DNA of 64,000 nucleotides from JAFGMQ01 sp036733345. GTDB taxonomy: Bacteria > Desulfobacterota > DSM-4660 > Desulfatiglandales > Desulfatiglandaceae. Under the pieces are notes generated by a model. That model saw only the letters and a program-made list of their open reading frames with translations. It was not told the origin of the DNA and did no database searches. The DNA is taken from positions 124,001-188,000 of the forward strand of contig DAINAR010000001.1 in the NCBI GenBank assembly GCA_036733345.1, read 5' to 3'. Each line of letters opens with the position of its first letter. Position 1 is the first letter of the stretch. This document shows, piece after piece, positions 53,368 through 61,254 of this stretch. Both the position numbers and the translations under genes were made by a program.

Positions 53368-53544
53368 ATGCTGGCGCAGGAGATTATCCTTGAAGCCGGC
53401 AGGATTGGTTATAAGCTGATGCGTCTCGACACTATGGAAATATTAAAAAAGGCTATGAAATTGTATGAATCATTTGGATTTGAAAAAACGACTCATATTA
53501 CCATAATCCTTTACCGGATGCTGTTTACTGGGAAAAAAACTTGA
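53368..53544 (+). pseudogene. GNAT acetyltransferase remnant
   Basis: The frame contains AQEIILEAGRIGYKLMRLDT and EILKKAMKLYESFGFEKTTH, the C-terminal acetyl-CoA-binding half of a GNAT enzyme. The family's ending (YYHNPLPDAVYWEKNL) follows but in a frame shifted by one base near 53500. The N-terminal half is gone. It is a decayed gene. Confidence 0.8.
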
Positions 53545-53599
53545 ACTGTCTGACTACAGAAACGTGACCACTATTTCAGGCATGTTATACACTGCCTCC

Positions 53600-54061
53600 T
53601 CAAGCAACATTAGTACTGTTCTTTGCAAGGCGCTTTACCATAGCCAGTATCTGAAATTTTTCATCTCTGGAAAAACCTTTCAACAATATATCCAGCCACT
53701 CATCTTTTTCTTTTTCAATATTTTTTACAGTTCTTTTTCCCTTGGGGGTTATCTCGAGGATTTTTACTCGCTCGTCTCCCGGATCGGATTTCCTCAAAAT
53801 GAATCCGTTCATTTCAAGCCTTTTTGCTATGCCGGTCATATTTGCTCCTGGGACAAGCATGATCCTGCTCACATCGCTTATCTTGTACTTCCCTGTTTTT
53901 GAAGCATCCAGCACCCTCAGCACATTGTACTGCGGAAACGACAGGCCGTAATTCCTGAAAACACCTGAATGAGCACGCTTGAACGTTTCAGCCGCCCTTA
54001 CAATAGCCATGAGGACCTTTTCATCCAGGCTTAGATCGCTTTGATATACATCTTCACCCAT
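53600..54061 (-). CDS. MarR-family transcriptional regulator
   Basis: This 153-residue winged-helix protein has the family pattern: LSFPQYNVLRVL, KYKISDVSRIMLVPGANMTGIAKRLEMNGFILRK, then the wing SDPGDERVKILEITPKGK. No cysteine that would suggest redox sensing is present. It is divergent from the Mo/W oxidoreductase operon across a 571-bp gap containing a promoter-overlapping palindrome, so it is the natural candidate regulator of that operon and of itself. The inducer is unknown. Confidence 0.9.
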   Translation of the reverse strand: MGEDVYQSDLSLDEKVLMAIVRAAETFKRAHSGVFRNYGLSFPQYNVLRVLDASKTGKYKISDVSRIMLVPGANMTGIAKRLEMNGFILRKSDPGDERVKILEITPKGKRTVKNIEKEKDEWLDILLKGFSRDEKFQILAMVKRLAKNSTNVA

Positions 54062-54406
54062 AGTAACTACCTGCCTACTCCCAAATCTTCGATCTTATTA
54101 ACTCAATTTTAATAATATAAATATATTTACTATCCAACAATACCTTTTAATGATATTTATTTTTAATACCTTAATGTTACATAAATATTTTAATGAGAAT
54201 TGTCTTCAAAAAATAATTATTATTATATTAAGATATATACATTATAAAATAGCACGCAAGATATTTCAGTGAATAAGCTCTATTTAAAACAAATTTCATA
54301 AAACCATTTAATTTAATTTTTTGCAACTATATTAATCTGATATACAGTTTTTTTCAAAATATATCTTATAGATCCAGAGATATTCCACAACCAGTAATAA
54401 AAGGTG

Positions 54407-54436
54407 TTGACATTAAAAATAGCTTATTGATATATT
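54407..54436 (+). promoter_or_regulatory. Sigma-70-type promoter of the Mo/W oxidoreductase operon
   Basis: A perfect TTGACA (54407-54412) is followed 18 bases later by TATATT (54431-54436). It would give a leader of roughly 190 nt before the oxidoreductase start at 54633. Confidence 0.6.
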
Positions 54437-54440
54437 GATT

Positions 54441-54454
54441 GTCAATATATTGAC
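54441..54454. promoter_or_regulatory. 14-bp perfect palindrome, candidate MarR operator
   Basis: GTCAATATATTGAC is fully palindromic and lies at the expected transcription start of the promoter just upstream. This position would suit repression by the divergently encoded MarR protein. Confidence 0.55.
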
Positions 54455-54598
54455 TAAATACTGTTATATTTATTTTTTAAAACTCTTAATATTAATGGTC
54501 ACGTAAAAAATTGGGGCCAGGGCGACAAATTGTTGCGAACTTTTCAAAATTGAAACAAATTGTGAATACATTTAGCCTTAAAAGCAGGGCGAATTAAA

Positions 54599-54611
54599 TT
54601 ACGTTACGTAA
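54599..54611. promoter_or_regulatory. Short palindrome before the oxidoreductase start
   Basis: TTACGTTACGTAA (5-base arms, 3-base centre) lies 21 bases before the start codon. It shares the 9-mer ATTACGTTA with the palindrome at 51787-51801. It could be a second protein-binding site. Confidence 0.35.
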
Positions 54612-54632
54612 ACCTTTTTACAGGAGTTTCAA

Positions 54633-56723
54633 ATGGATGAAGTCAAAAAAATAAAGACAGTCTGCCGAAGCTGTCATGGCGGATGCGGTGTTATTGCGCA
54701 TGTCAAAGACGGGAGGGTTATAAAGGTGGAAGGCGATCCTGAATCTCCTATCAGCCATGGAACCATGTGTTCAAAAGGCCTGGCAATTACACAACTGGCC
54801 TACCATCCTGACAGGGTACTCTACCCTATGAAGAAAACCAGAGGAACATGGCAAAGGATCTCATGGGACGATGCACTTGATTTCTGCACAGAAAAATTCA
54901 ATGATGTAATCAAAAAATACGGACCCGAAGGCATTATTGTCGGCCAGGGAACTGGCAGGGATTTTGAAAGTCATTTCTCACGTTTCGGCAATCTTCTCGG
55001 TACTCCCAACATTCTTACTGCAGGGCATATGTGCTACCTCTCCCGCATAGGTGCTACCCTTACAACATGCGGAAGGCACCCGGCAATCGACTATGCAGGC
55101 AATCCGAAGTGCATAGTGATGTGGGCATGCAACCCACTCTGGACTAATCCTGACGAATATAAGGGGGTAAGTTTCTGGAGGGCCTATGAAAAAGGGGCAA
55201 AGCTGATAGTCATAGACCCCAGAAAAGGCTTCCTTGCTAATAGAGCTGACCTGTGGCTCCAGTTGAGGCCGGGAACAGATGCCGCCATGGCAATGGGATT
55301 TTTCAGTGTCATAATTGAAGAGGAACTTTATGATAGAGAATTTGTAGAGGAATATATACATGGCTGGGATGAATTTGTACAAAGGGTTAAATCCGATTAT
55401 TCGTTAGAGCGCGTTGAAGATATTACCTGGGTAAAACAGGACCTCATACGAAAAGCCGCCAGGATGTATGCCGGCACTAAACCGGCGGGCATTCACTGGG
55501 GCGTACCAACCGAGCAGACACCAAACTGTACGGATTTCACCAGGATTGCTGTGGGACTCATGGCTGCGACAGGCAACCTTGACGCACCAGGAGGAAACGT
55601 ATTTCATGAACCTCCGCCGGTCAGAAAAGTTGCCGAATTCTCAGCCCATACCTCCCTTTCTGAAGAACAGAAAAAAAAGCGTCTTGGAGGAGACAAGTAT
55701 AAACTTGCTGCCAGGATGACATTTATCACGCCAAAGTGTGCCTGGGACGCAATACTGACGGAGAAGCCATATCCTGTAAAGGCTGGCTATCTCGTTGGGA
55801 CAAACCCTGTTATTACACGCGCCAATGCCAGAGAGGTATACGATGCACTTAAAAAACTTGATTTCCTTGCTGTTTCTGATTTCTTTATGACTCCCACAGC
55901 TGAACTTGCAGACGTATTCCTCCCGGCCGGAACATGGCTTGAGCAGAACCATATGGCTGATAACTGGAAGTTTCACGGTTATGTACTGGCAAGACAGAAG
56001 GTTGTACAAATCGGTGAATGCTGGCAGGACCATAAGATTTTTATGGAACTCGGCAAAAGGATGGGACAGAAATGGTGGGATACAGTGGAAGACGCACTTG
56101 ACTGGTTACTTGAACCTACTGGACTGAACTGGGAGGAATTCAAGGAAAAAGGTTATCTCAAAGGGGATATGAAATATTATAAATACAGGGAAAAAGGATT
56201 TTCAACCCCGACGAGAAAAGTTGAGCTATACTCGACTATCTTTGAAAAATGGGGGGTTGATCCTCTCCCGAAATATACTGAGCTGCCGGAAAGCCCTGTG
56301 TCCAGGCCGGATCTTGCAGAAGAATTTCCTTACATACTGAACTCCGGCTTCAGGACTCCGACCTTTTTTCATTCCGCAAACCGTATGATCCCATGGCTTC
56401 GTGAAATAAGGCCGGACCCGATTGTCGAAATCCACCCTCAAACTGCTCAAAAGCATAATATAGAAGAAGGCGACTGGGTATGGATAGCATCACCCAGGGG
56501 ACGAGTTAAAGAGCGTGCCAGGCTTAATGACGGAATCGACCCCAGAGTAATCGTTGCTGAACATGGTTGGTGGTATCCTGAAATAAGGGACCAGGAACAT
56601 GGATGGGATATTTCCAACATTAATATACTTACAGATAACTCCCATGAGTCCATGGACCCAGTTATGGGAGCAACCAGCCTGAGGGTGCTGCTGTGCAGCA
56701 TATCCCGCTGTGAAAAGCAATAG
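54633..56723 (+). CDS. Molybdopterin (Mo/W) oxidoreductase, DMSO reductase superfamily
   Basis: This 696-residue catalytic subunit has an N-terminal [4Fe-4S] motif (Cys11, Cys14, Cys18 and Cys46). The expected metal ligand is Cys134 in GHMCYLSRIG. Other cofactor-binding segments include IVMWACNPLWTNP and LIVIDPRKG, and a C-terminal dinucleotide-binding domain (VEIHPQTAQKHNIEEGDWVWI). There is no Tat signal, so it is cytoplasmic. It resembles the branch with acetylene-hydratase-like and polysulfide/thiosulfate-reductase-like members; the substrate cannot be fixed from sequence. CAGGAG lies about ten bases upstream of the ATG. The next two genes supply an electron-transfer subunit and the cofactor guanylyltransferase, so the three form a functional unit. 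Confidence 0.88.
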   Translation: MDEVKKIKTVCRSCHGGCGVIAHVKDGRVIKVEGDPESPISHGTMCSKGLAITQLAYHPDRVLYPMKKTRGTWQRISWDDALDFCTEKFNDVIKKYGPEGIIVGQGTGRDFESHFSRFGNLLGTPNILTAGHMCYLSRIGATLTTCGRHPAIDYAGNPKCIVMWACNPLWTNPDEYKGVSFWRAYEKGAKLIVIDPRKGFLANRADLWLQLRPGTDAAMAMGFFSVIIEEELYDREFVEEYIHGWDEFVQRVKSDYSLERVEDITWVKQDLIRKAARMYAGTKPAGIHWGVPTEQTPNCTDFTRIAVGLMAATGNLDAPGGNVFHEPPPVRKVAEFSAHTSLSEEQKKKRLGGDKYKLAARMTFITPKCAWDAILTEKPYPVKAGYLVGTNPVITRANAREVYDALKKLDFLAVSDFFMTPTAELADVFLPAGTWLEQNHMADNWKFHGYVLARQKVVQIGECWQDHKIFMELGKRMGQKWWDTVEDALDWLLEPTGLNWEEFKEKGYLKGDMKYYKYREKGFSTPTRKVELYSTIFEKWGVDPLPKYTELPESPVSRPDLAEEFPYILNSGFRTPTFFHSANRMIPWLREIRPDPIVEIHPQTAQKHNIEEGDWVWIASPRGRVKERARLNDGIDPRVIVAEHGWWYPEIRDQEHGWDISNINILTDNSHESMDPVMGATSLRVLLCSISRCEKQ

Positions 56724-56734
56724 GAGGATATAAG

Positions 56735-57184
56735 ATGGAGAAGGTCTCTTTAGTCATTCATAAAAAGGACTGCACAGGCTGCCATTCATGTGAAATCGCC
56801 TGCAAGCAGGAACATGGTCTGCGGATAGGTCCTAGACTTGTCCGTATTATTGAAAACAGCCCAAACTTTATCCCCATCTACTGTCATCATTGTGCCAAGG
56901 CCCCCTGCAGTGAGGTCTGTCCTGTTGACGCAATATCAAGGAATGAACAGGGAATCGTCCTTATAGACGACAGCCTTTGTATCGGTTGCAGGGCATGTGT
57001 TGAAGCCTGTCCTTTTGAGGCCATGCAGTTTGATGATGAAGAAGATATTGCGGTCAAATGCGACCTCTGTATTGACAGGCTAACAGAAAATAAAAAGCCT
57101 GCATGCGTTAGCATATGCCCTACCGGATGTATTTCCTTCAAGATCGAAAAAAGCATTGCAACGCAGTTCCAGAGTGCATTATGA
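56735..57184 (+). CDS. Four-cluster [4Fe-4S] ferredoxin subunit
   Basis: This 149-residue electron-transfer subunit is of the DmsB/HycB/CooF type. Sixteen cysteines fall into four groups typical of four [4Fe-4S] clusters: 13, 16, 19 and 23; 50, 53, 58 and 62; 82, 85, 88 and 92; 109, 112, 124 and 128. No signal peptide is present, matching the cytoplasmic catalytic subunit 11 bases upstream. GGAGG lies before the ATG. It probably passes electrons between the Mo/W site and a soluble or membrane carrier not encoded here. Confidence 0.92.
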   Translation: MEKVSLVIHKKDCTGCHSCEIACKQEHGLRIGPRLVRIIENSPNFIPIYCHHCAKAPCSEVCPVDAISRNEQGIVLIDDSLCIGCRACVEACPFEAMQFDDEEDIAVKCDLCIDRLTENKKPACVSICPTGCISFKIEKSIATQFQSAL

Positions 57185-57193
57185 TATAAAATT

Positions 57194-57213
57194 ATCCTTT
57201 CTTCTGAAAGGAT
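57194..57213. terminator. Hairpin between ferredoxin and mobA genes
   Basis: ATCCTTTC and GAAAGGAT form a perfect 8-base stem with a TTCT loop. No T-run follows, so it may partly attenuate transcription or protect the upstream mRNA rather than terminate fully. Confidence 0.45.
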
Positions 57214-57269
57214 TGATCAATGGGGTACTGTAAAAATAATCTATAAATATCAAAAAGAATTCATTTTAG

Positions 57270-57950
57270 ATGAATATTCATACTAGTCATTTTTCTTCGG
57301 ACTGCCGACTTGCTGAAAACGTCACTGGAGTAATACTTGCAGGAGGAAAAAGCAGTCGATTCGGCAAAAACAAGGCACTTGAAAAAATCGAGGGCATGAC
57401 AATAATTGAAAAGGTCTGCGAAATTTTAAGGCCTGTTTTTTCGCACCTCCTCATTGTTACCAACACGCCTGACGAATACTCATTTCTAAATATCCCCATG
57501 ACCGGAGACCTTATTAAGGGATTGGGACCAATAGGAGGAGTTTATTCAGGCCTTTGCGCAATGACGACTGAAGCAGGATTTTTCGTGGCTTGCGATATGC
57601 CCTTTTTGAACAGGAAATTGATCTGTCATATGGTAGATATTTCCCCAGGCTATGACGCTGTTGTTCCGAAAATAGACTGGATGTTCGAGCCGCTCCATGC
57701 CCTGTATACGAAGCAATGCATCCCTGCAATAAAATCCACAATTGATTTACGGAAACGCCAGATCATCAATTGCTTAAATGATATTCACGTTAAATATGTC
57801 AGTGAGCAGGAAATCAGAGCTTTTGATCCTGAAATCCGATCTTTTTTGAATATAAACAGGCCTGATGATATTATCCGGATTCAAAAAGAAGAGCATTCTG
57901 ATTCAGGCCGTCCTTTCAAAAAAGACAGGTTACACAGGGAAGTGATATAG
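57270..57950 (+). CDS. mobA: Molybdenum cofactor guanylyltransferase
   Basis: This 226-residue enzyme transfers GMP to molybdopterin to make the bis-MGD (or MGD) cofactor required by DMSO-reductase-family enzymes. The nucleotide-binding signature VILAGGKSSRFGKNKAL lies at residues 21-37. A GGVYSGL segment and the metal-binding ACDMPFLN follow. The ribosome site is weak. Its position after the oxidoreductase and ferredoxin suggests a dedicated cofactor supply. Its stop is one base from that of the convergent adenine-deaminase-like gene. Confidence 0.9.
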   Translation: MNIHTSHFSSDCRLAENVTGVILAGGKSSRFGKNKALEKIEGMTIIEKVCEILRPVFSHLLIVTNTPDEYSFLNIPMTGDLIKGLGPIGGVYSGLCAMTTEAGFFVACDMPFLNRKLICHMVDISPGYDAVVPKIDWMFEPLHALYTKQCIPAIKSTIDLRKRQIINCLNDIHVKYVSEQEIRAFDPEIRSFLNINRPDDIIRIQKEEHSDSGRPFKKDRLHREVI

Positions 57951-57951
57951 G

Positions 57952-59706
57952 CTATAGACCAACCACATCACCTTCACGAAACCTGTAATAACCCTTTTCC
58001 ATGATTTTTATAAAAGGAATCGAGGCGGATGTTAAAGTATAAAGGGTAAGCAGGGCTGACTCAAAAGCCACACCAAAGGAAGATACAATCTCCTGGAACC
58101 TTGTCATTTCCCTGGAAAGGCATTCAATTTCCATTTCAGAGACATATCCTCCCACAGGAAAAGGAATAGCCACTGATATTTCCCCCCTTTTGCAAACTGC
58201 AGTACCCCCTTTCATTTCTATAACCTTGTTGATTGCAGTTGCCAGGTCACTGTCATTCTCTCCGATGGCAATGACTCCTGAAACATCCCAGCACAGACTG
58301 GTTGCAACTGCCCCGCACTTCTGTTTCCACCCTCTGACAAATCCGATAAATTTCTCCCCGGTTCCGCTCACCCTTTCAATAAAGACAACCTTCAAAAGAT
58401 CTTCTTCAGGATCTGATATATACAGCCCGTCACGGACACTTGCTCTTGCCTTTCCCTCTCGTGTTACAAGACCTCCGGGCTGTATGTCAAGAGTCCGGAT
58501 CTCTCCATCTGAACCAGCATCAGAAACAGGTGTGCTCATATCTGACGGGAAGATAAAAGGTATTTTGACTGTATTATAAAGTTCTTCAGGATAGGAAATC
58601 CTTTGCAGAGGAACTGATGCCCTTCCCTTTTCTGCAACGATCTTCCCGTTTGATATGACCATCTCAGGCTTCATTGCTCCTGATTCAGGCAGTAAAAGTA
58701 TATCTGCGAATCGGCCTGGAGAAATACCTCCCGTGATATGGTCTATCCTGAAATGTTCGGCCGGATTCAGAGTTACCATCTGCACTGCTCTTATTTTTTC
58801 CAGACCCATATCAACGGCCTTCTGTACCACGTCCACAAGGTATCCCTGCCTTATCAAAAGCTCAGGTTCGCTCCCGTCAGTAACCAGAATAAGCCTCCTA
58901 AGGTCTATTCTGTCAATAACAGGAAAAATGATTTCGAGATCATGACGGATATAACCTTCTCTTACCATGACATAATAACCTTGCTGCAATCTCGAAAGCA
59001 CGTCCTCTGTGGTTATGGCCTCATGACAGGATAGAGCACCTGCCGCTGTATAGGAAGCCAGCTTCCTGTCAAAAGCCCCTGCAGCATGGCCCTGGACCGA
59101 TTTTCCGGCCTCAAGTGTTTTCTCCATTAACTCCAGGATGCGGGTATCATCTTTTAAAACCACATCCTGCCAGTAGGATTCCCCAAGGCCTATAATCCTG
59201 TCATCTTTGAGAAATTCCACGGCTTCATCAGTCGTCACAAAAAGTTCTTTTACAGCCGGGCTGATTGTCACCATTGGAGGGATAAGGCCAAACATCTTTA
59301 TCGGCCGACTGCTTATCTGCGACAGAAAATCCCTTACTCCCCTTGCACCAAGGGCAAATCCATAGCTTTCAATCTCTGTTATAAGGGTGGTTATGCCGCA
59401 AGGTATTGCGTATTTCAGGAAATCACTTATATCCCAGTGGCTGGACAAATGTGTATGGACATCCATGTATCCCGGTGAAATCATGCAGCCCTTTGCATCA
59501 ATCACATGAGTCGAATTACCCACAGCATAATCGGCATCGGGTCCGACATATGCTATTTTAGACCCTGAGACAGCAATAGAGCAATTCGGCACCAGACGGC
59601 CACTGTAAACATCTATCAACAAACCGTTTTTTATAACCAGGTCTGCTGACACTTTTCCAAGTGCTGTATCGACCAGTCTCTTTCTGTCAGATATATCTAT
59701 ACTCAT
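57952..59706 (-). CDS. Adenine deaminase-like amidohydrolase
   Basis: This 584-residue protein has the full Ade layout: an N-terminal composite domain, a TIM barrel, and the adenine-deaminase C-terminal domain (GGAVATSLCWDVS-like region, then GGYVSEMEIECLSREM). Metal-binding residues are kept: HTH in PGYMDVHTHLSS, Glu in LITEIES, His in GHAAG, His in SCHEAIT and Asp in VTDGS. Canonical motifs are altered, though: HTHLSS instead of HIESS, REGYIRHDL instead of REGSAxxNL, and TDG instead of TDD. It may therefore act on a different purine or cyclic amide. The start is ATG 59706 with AGGGAG six bases upstream. Confidence 0.78.
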   Translation of the reverse strand: MSIDISDRKRLVDTALGKVSADLVIKNGLLIDVYSGRLVPNCSIAVSGSKIAYVGPDADYAVGNSTHVIDAKGCMISPGYMDVHTHLSSHWDISDFLKYAIPCGITTLITEIESYGFALGARGVRDFLSQISSRPIKMFGLIPPMVTISPAVKELFVTTDEAVEFLKDDRIIGLGESYWQDVVLKDDTRILELMEKTLEAGKSVQGHAAGAFDRKLASYTAAGALSCHEAITTEDVLSRLQQGYYVMVREGYIRHDLEIIFPVIDRIDLRRLILVTDGSEPELLIRQGYLVDVVQKAVDMGLEKIRAVQMVTLNPAEHFRIDHITGGISPGRFADILLLPESGAMKPEMVISNGKIVAEKGRASVPLQRISYPEELYNTVKIPFIFPSDMSTPVSDAGSDGEIRTLDIQPGGLVTREGKARASVRDGLYISDPEEDLLKVVFIERVSGTGEKFIGFVRGWKQKCGAVATSLCWDVSGVIAIGENDSDLATAINKVIEMKGGTAVCKRGEISVAIPFPVGGYVSEMEIECLSREMTRFQEIVSSFGVAFESALLTLYTLTSASIPFIKIMEKGYYRFREGDVVGL

Positions 59707-59825
59707 AACAGGCTCCCTTTTTGAACAGATTTTTTCCTTCAATTTTGTAACGTATCAAATACAATCGCTGTCTATCAAGCAGAAATAATCCTGGTAAGTT
59801 TAAGGTCTGAACAGTAAATTTACTA

Positions 59826-60072
59826 TTATTACTCCGGCTATTAAAAACATCAATCGTCATGCCGAATTTGATAAGCCTGCTCCGAAACCCGATCCGGGGG
59901 CATCCATTCGAATTCATTATAGATATCGACCCCGAACAGGAATCCGGCACAGGCTGGAGTTTATCCGCCAATGTTTGTGGCGGGTTTATCCCGAACTTGA
60001 TTCGGGGCTCGGAATTTTACCAGCCTGTGGCTGGGACAACATTAACATATATTATTGCCGGAGTGATAGTAA
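59826..60072 (-). mobile_element. MITE-like non-coding element, copy B (inverted relative to copy A)
   Basis: The reverse complement begins TTACTATCACTCCGGCAATA and follows copy A closely along its whole length. It carries an extra hairpin of about 25 bases (CCGCC...GGCGG) near the middle. It lies between the adenine-deaminase-like gene and an M15 peptidase gene. Confidence 0.8.
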
Positions 60073-60101
60073 AGGCACAGGTAAGGAGGGTTCGAACTAA
60101 T

Positions 60102-60722
60102 TCAGGGTTTCTCAAAATGCTGCCAGTCCAGTACACGTGTCCAGTTCCCGCCCCAGGTCCAGCCGTGCTCCAGAAAAAAACGGGTCACAGGGCTTTCACG
60201 GGTCAGGGTCCCTGGTGCCTGGGGCTTGTAGGTCGCGCCGGGCGGACTTACTTTTCCTGACGGATAAACAGCAGGATTCTGCCCTGGGTTTATGTCAATG
60301 GCTACTCCCCAGGAGTGACGGGAAAGCTTCTTGGTCCCCGCAATTTTACGGTAATTGAACATTGAAGTGTTATTATCTGCCATTGAGTCATCATCATCCC
60401 ATGAGTAGTTCACTACTGGAATACATTTTTCCACTGGAAACCCATCACGTCTCATGACTGCAAAGGCATCCCTGATCTCCTCTACCCTGTCCTTCCGCAG
60501 AACCAGCTGGCCGCGATGAATCTTCCCGTCAAAAGAGAGATATTCCACATTCAGGAGAACCAACTCCTCAAGGATCTCAGCAGGGGCCTTGCTCCCTGCG
60601 AGAGACTCTTCCAGGGTCATGGCGCTGTCCACCACGACGTCTGCTGATTGTACCTGCTGGAATATGCCAAGGACCAGCAAAAGCACCAGCAGCCCCACGG
60701 CCCATTTCTTTAAATTTTTCAT
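60102..60722 (-). CDS. M15-family peptidase (D,D-carboxypeptidase/L,D-endopeptidase-like)
   Basis: This 206-residue exported peptidase acts on peptidoglycan stem peptides. The start is ATG 60722, with AGGGAG seven bases upstream, and it heads a signal peptide (MKNLKKWAVGLLVLLLVLG, cleavage near QSA). The zinc motif is complete: SRHSWGVAIDINP supplies His and Asp, and DWQHFEKP the second His. MFNYRKIAGTKKLSRHS is typical of the M15C group. The MITE-like element ends only about 30 bases after its stop. Confidence 0.88.
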   Translation of the reverse strand: MKNLKKWAVGLLVLLLVLGIFQQVQSADVVVDSAMTLEESLAGSKAPAEILEELVLLNVEYLSFDGKIHRGQLVLRKDRVEEIRDAFAVMRRDGFPVEKCIPVVNYSWDDDDSMADNNTSMFNYRKIAGTKKLSRHSWGVAIDINPGQNPAVYPSGKVSPPGATYKPQAPGTLTRESPVTRFFLEHGWTWGGNWTRVLDWQHFEKP

Positions 60723-61063
60723 ATATAAACTCCCTGAAGCTCTCATAATGTCAATTATAGCAATATATTAAAGATATTACACCTGTTTTTGCTGTAGGTA
60801 TATTCCGGATTCCACTATTAACTTTATTCAATATAGATCAGAGATGTCTAATATAAATGAAGCAACACTGTCAAGGCTCAATTTTTCATATAATCCCTCA
60901 AAAATGAAGGCCCGACCCTTCTTTCCAATAAATTACCATCTAACAACCCCCTACCCTTCCGGGGCTTTAACCTGCCTTCATTTATTTTTCCTGCCTGCTT
61001 ACACGATAAAAAATAATATTTTGCCTTGTCAAATAGCTTCAGGGGTAGTTACAGGGTAACAGG
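60723..61063. other. Gap upstream of the M15 peptidase gene
   Basis: No gene or strong structure was seen in these 341 bases apart from the expected promoter region of the peptidase gene. Confidence 0.45.
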
Positions 61064-61103
61064 GAAAAGAAAAAAAGGGTTTCAGCAAAACGCCAAAACC
61101 CTT
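61064..61103 (-). terminator. Rho-independent terminator of tRNA-Arg
   Basis: On the minus strand AAGGGTTT (61103-61096) pairs with AAACCCTT (61082-61075) across a 13-base loop and is followed by a T-rich run. It lies eight bases after the tRNA 3' end. Confidence 0.85.
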
Positions 61104-61111
61104 AATATTAC

Positions 61112-61188
61112 TGGCGCGCCTGGGAGGACTCGGACCCCCGACCTGCGGATTAGAAGTCCGCTGCTCTATCCAGCTGAGCTACAGGCGC
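61112..61188 (-). tRNA. tRNA-Arg (anticodon TCT)
   Basis: This 77-base tRNA reads, on the minus strand, GCGCCTGTAGCTCAGCTGGA, with an anticodon stem GCGGA/TCCGC and loop CTTCTAA, so the anticodon is UCU. The T arm is GGGGG/TCCxAGTCCTCCC-like with one G-U type mismatch. The acceptor stem GCGCCTG/CAGGCGC is perfect, and CCA is encoded. It decodes AGA/AGG. Confidence 0.96.
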
Positions 61189-61254
61189 AACAATTTTTCT
61201 AAATGTTTTTACTTGAATTATTACTCTCTATTATATTAGCAGGCAAATGAAAAG

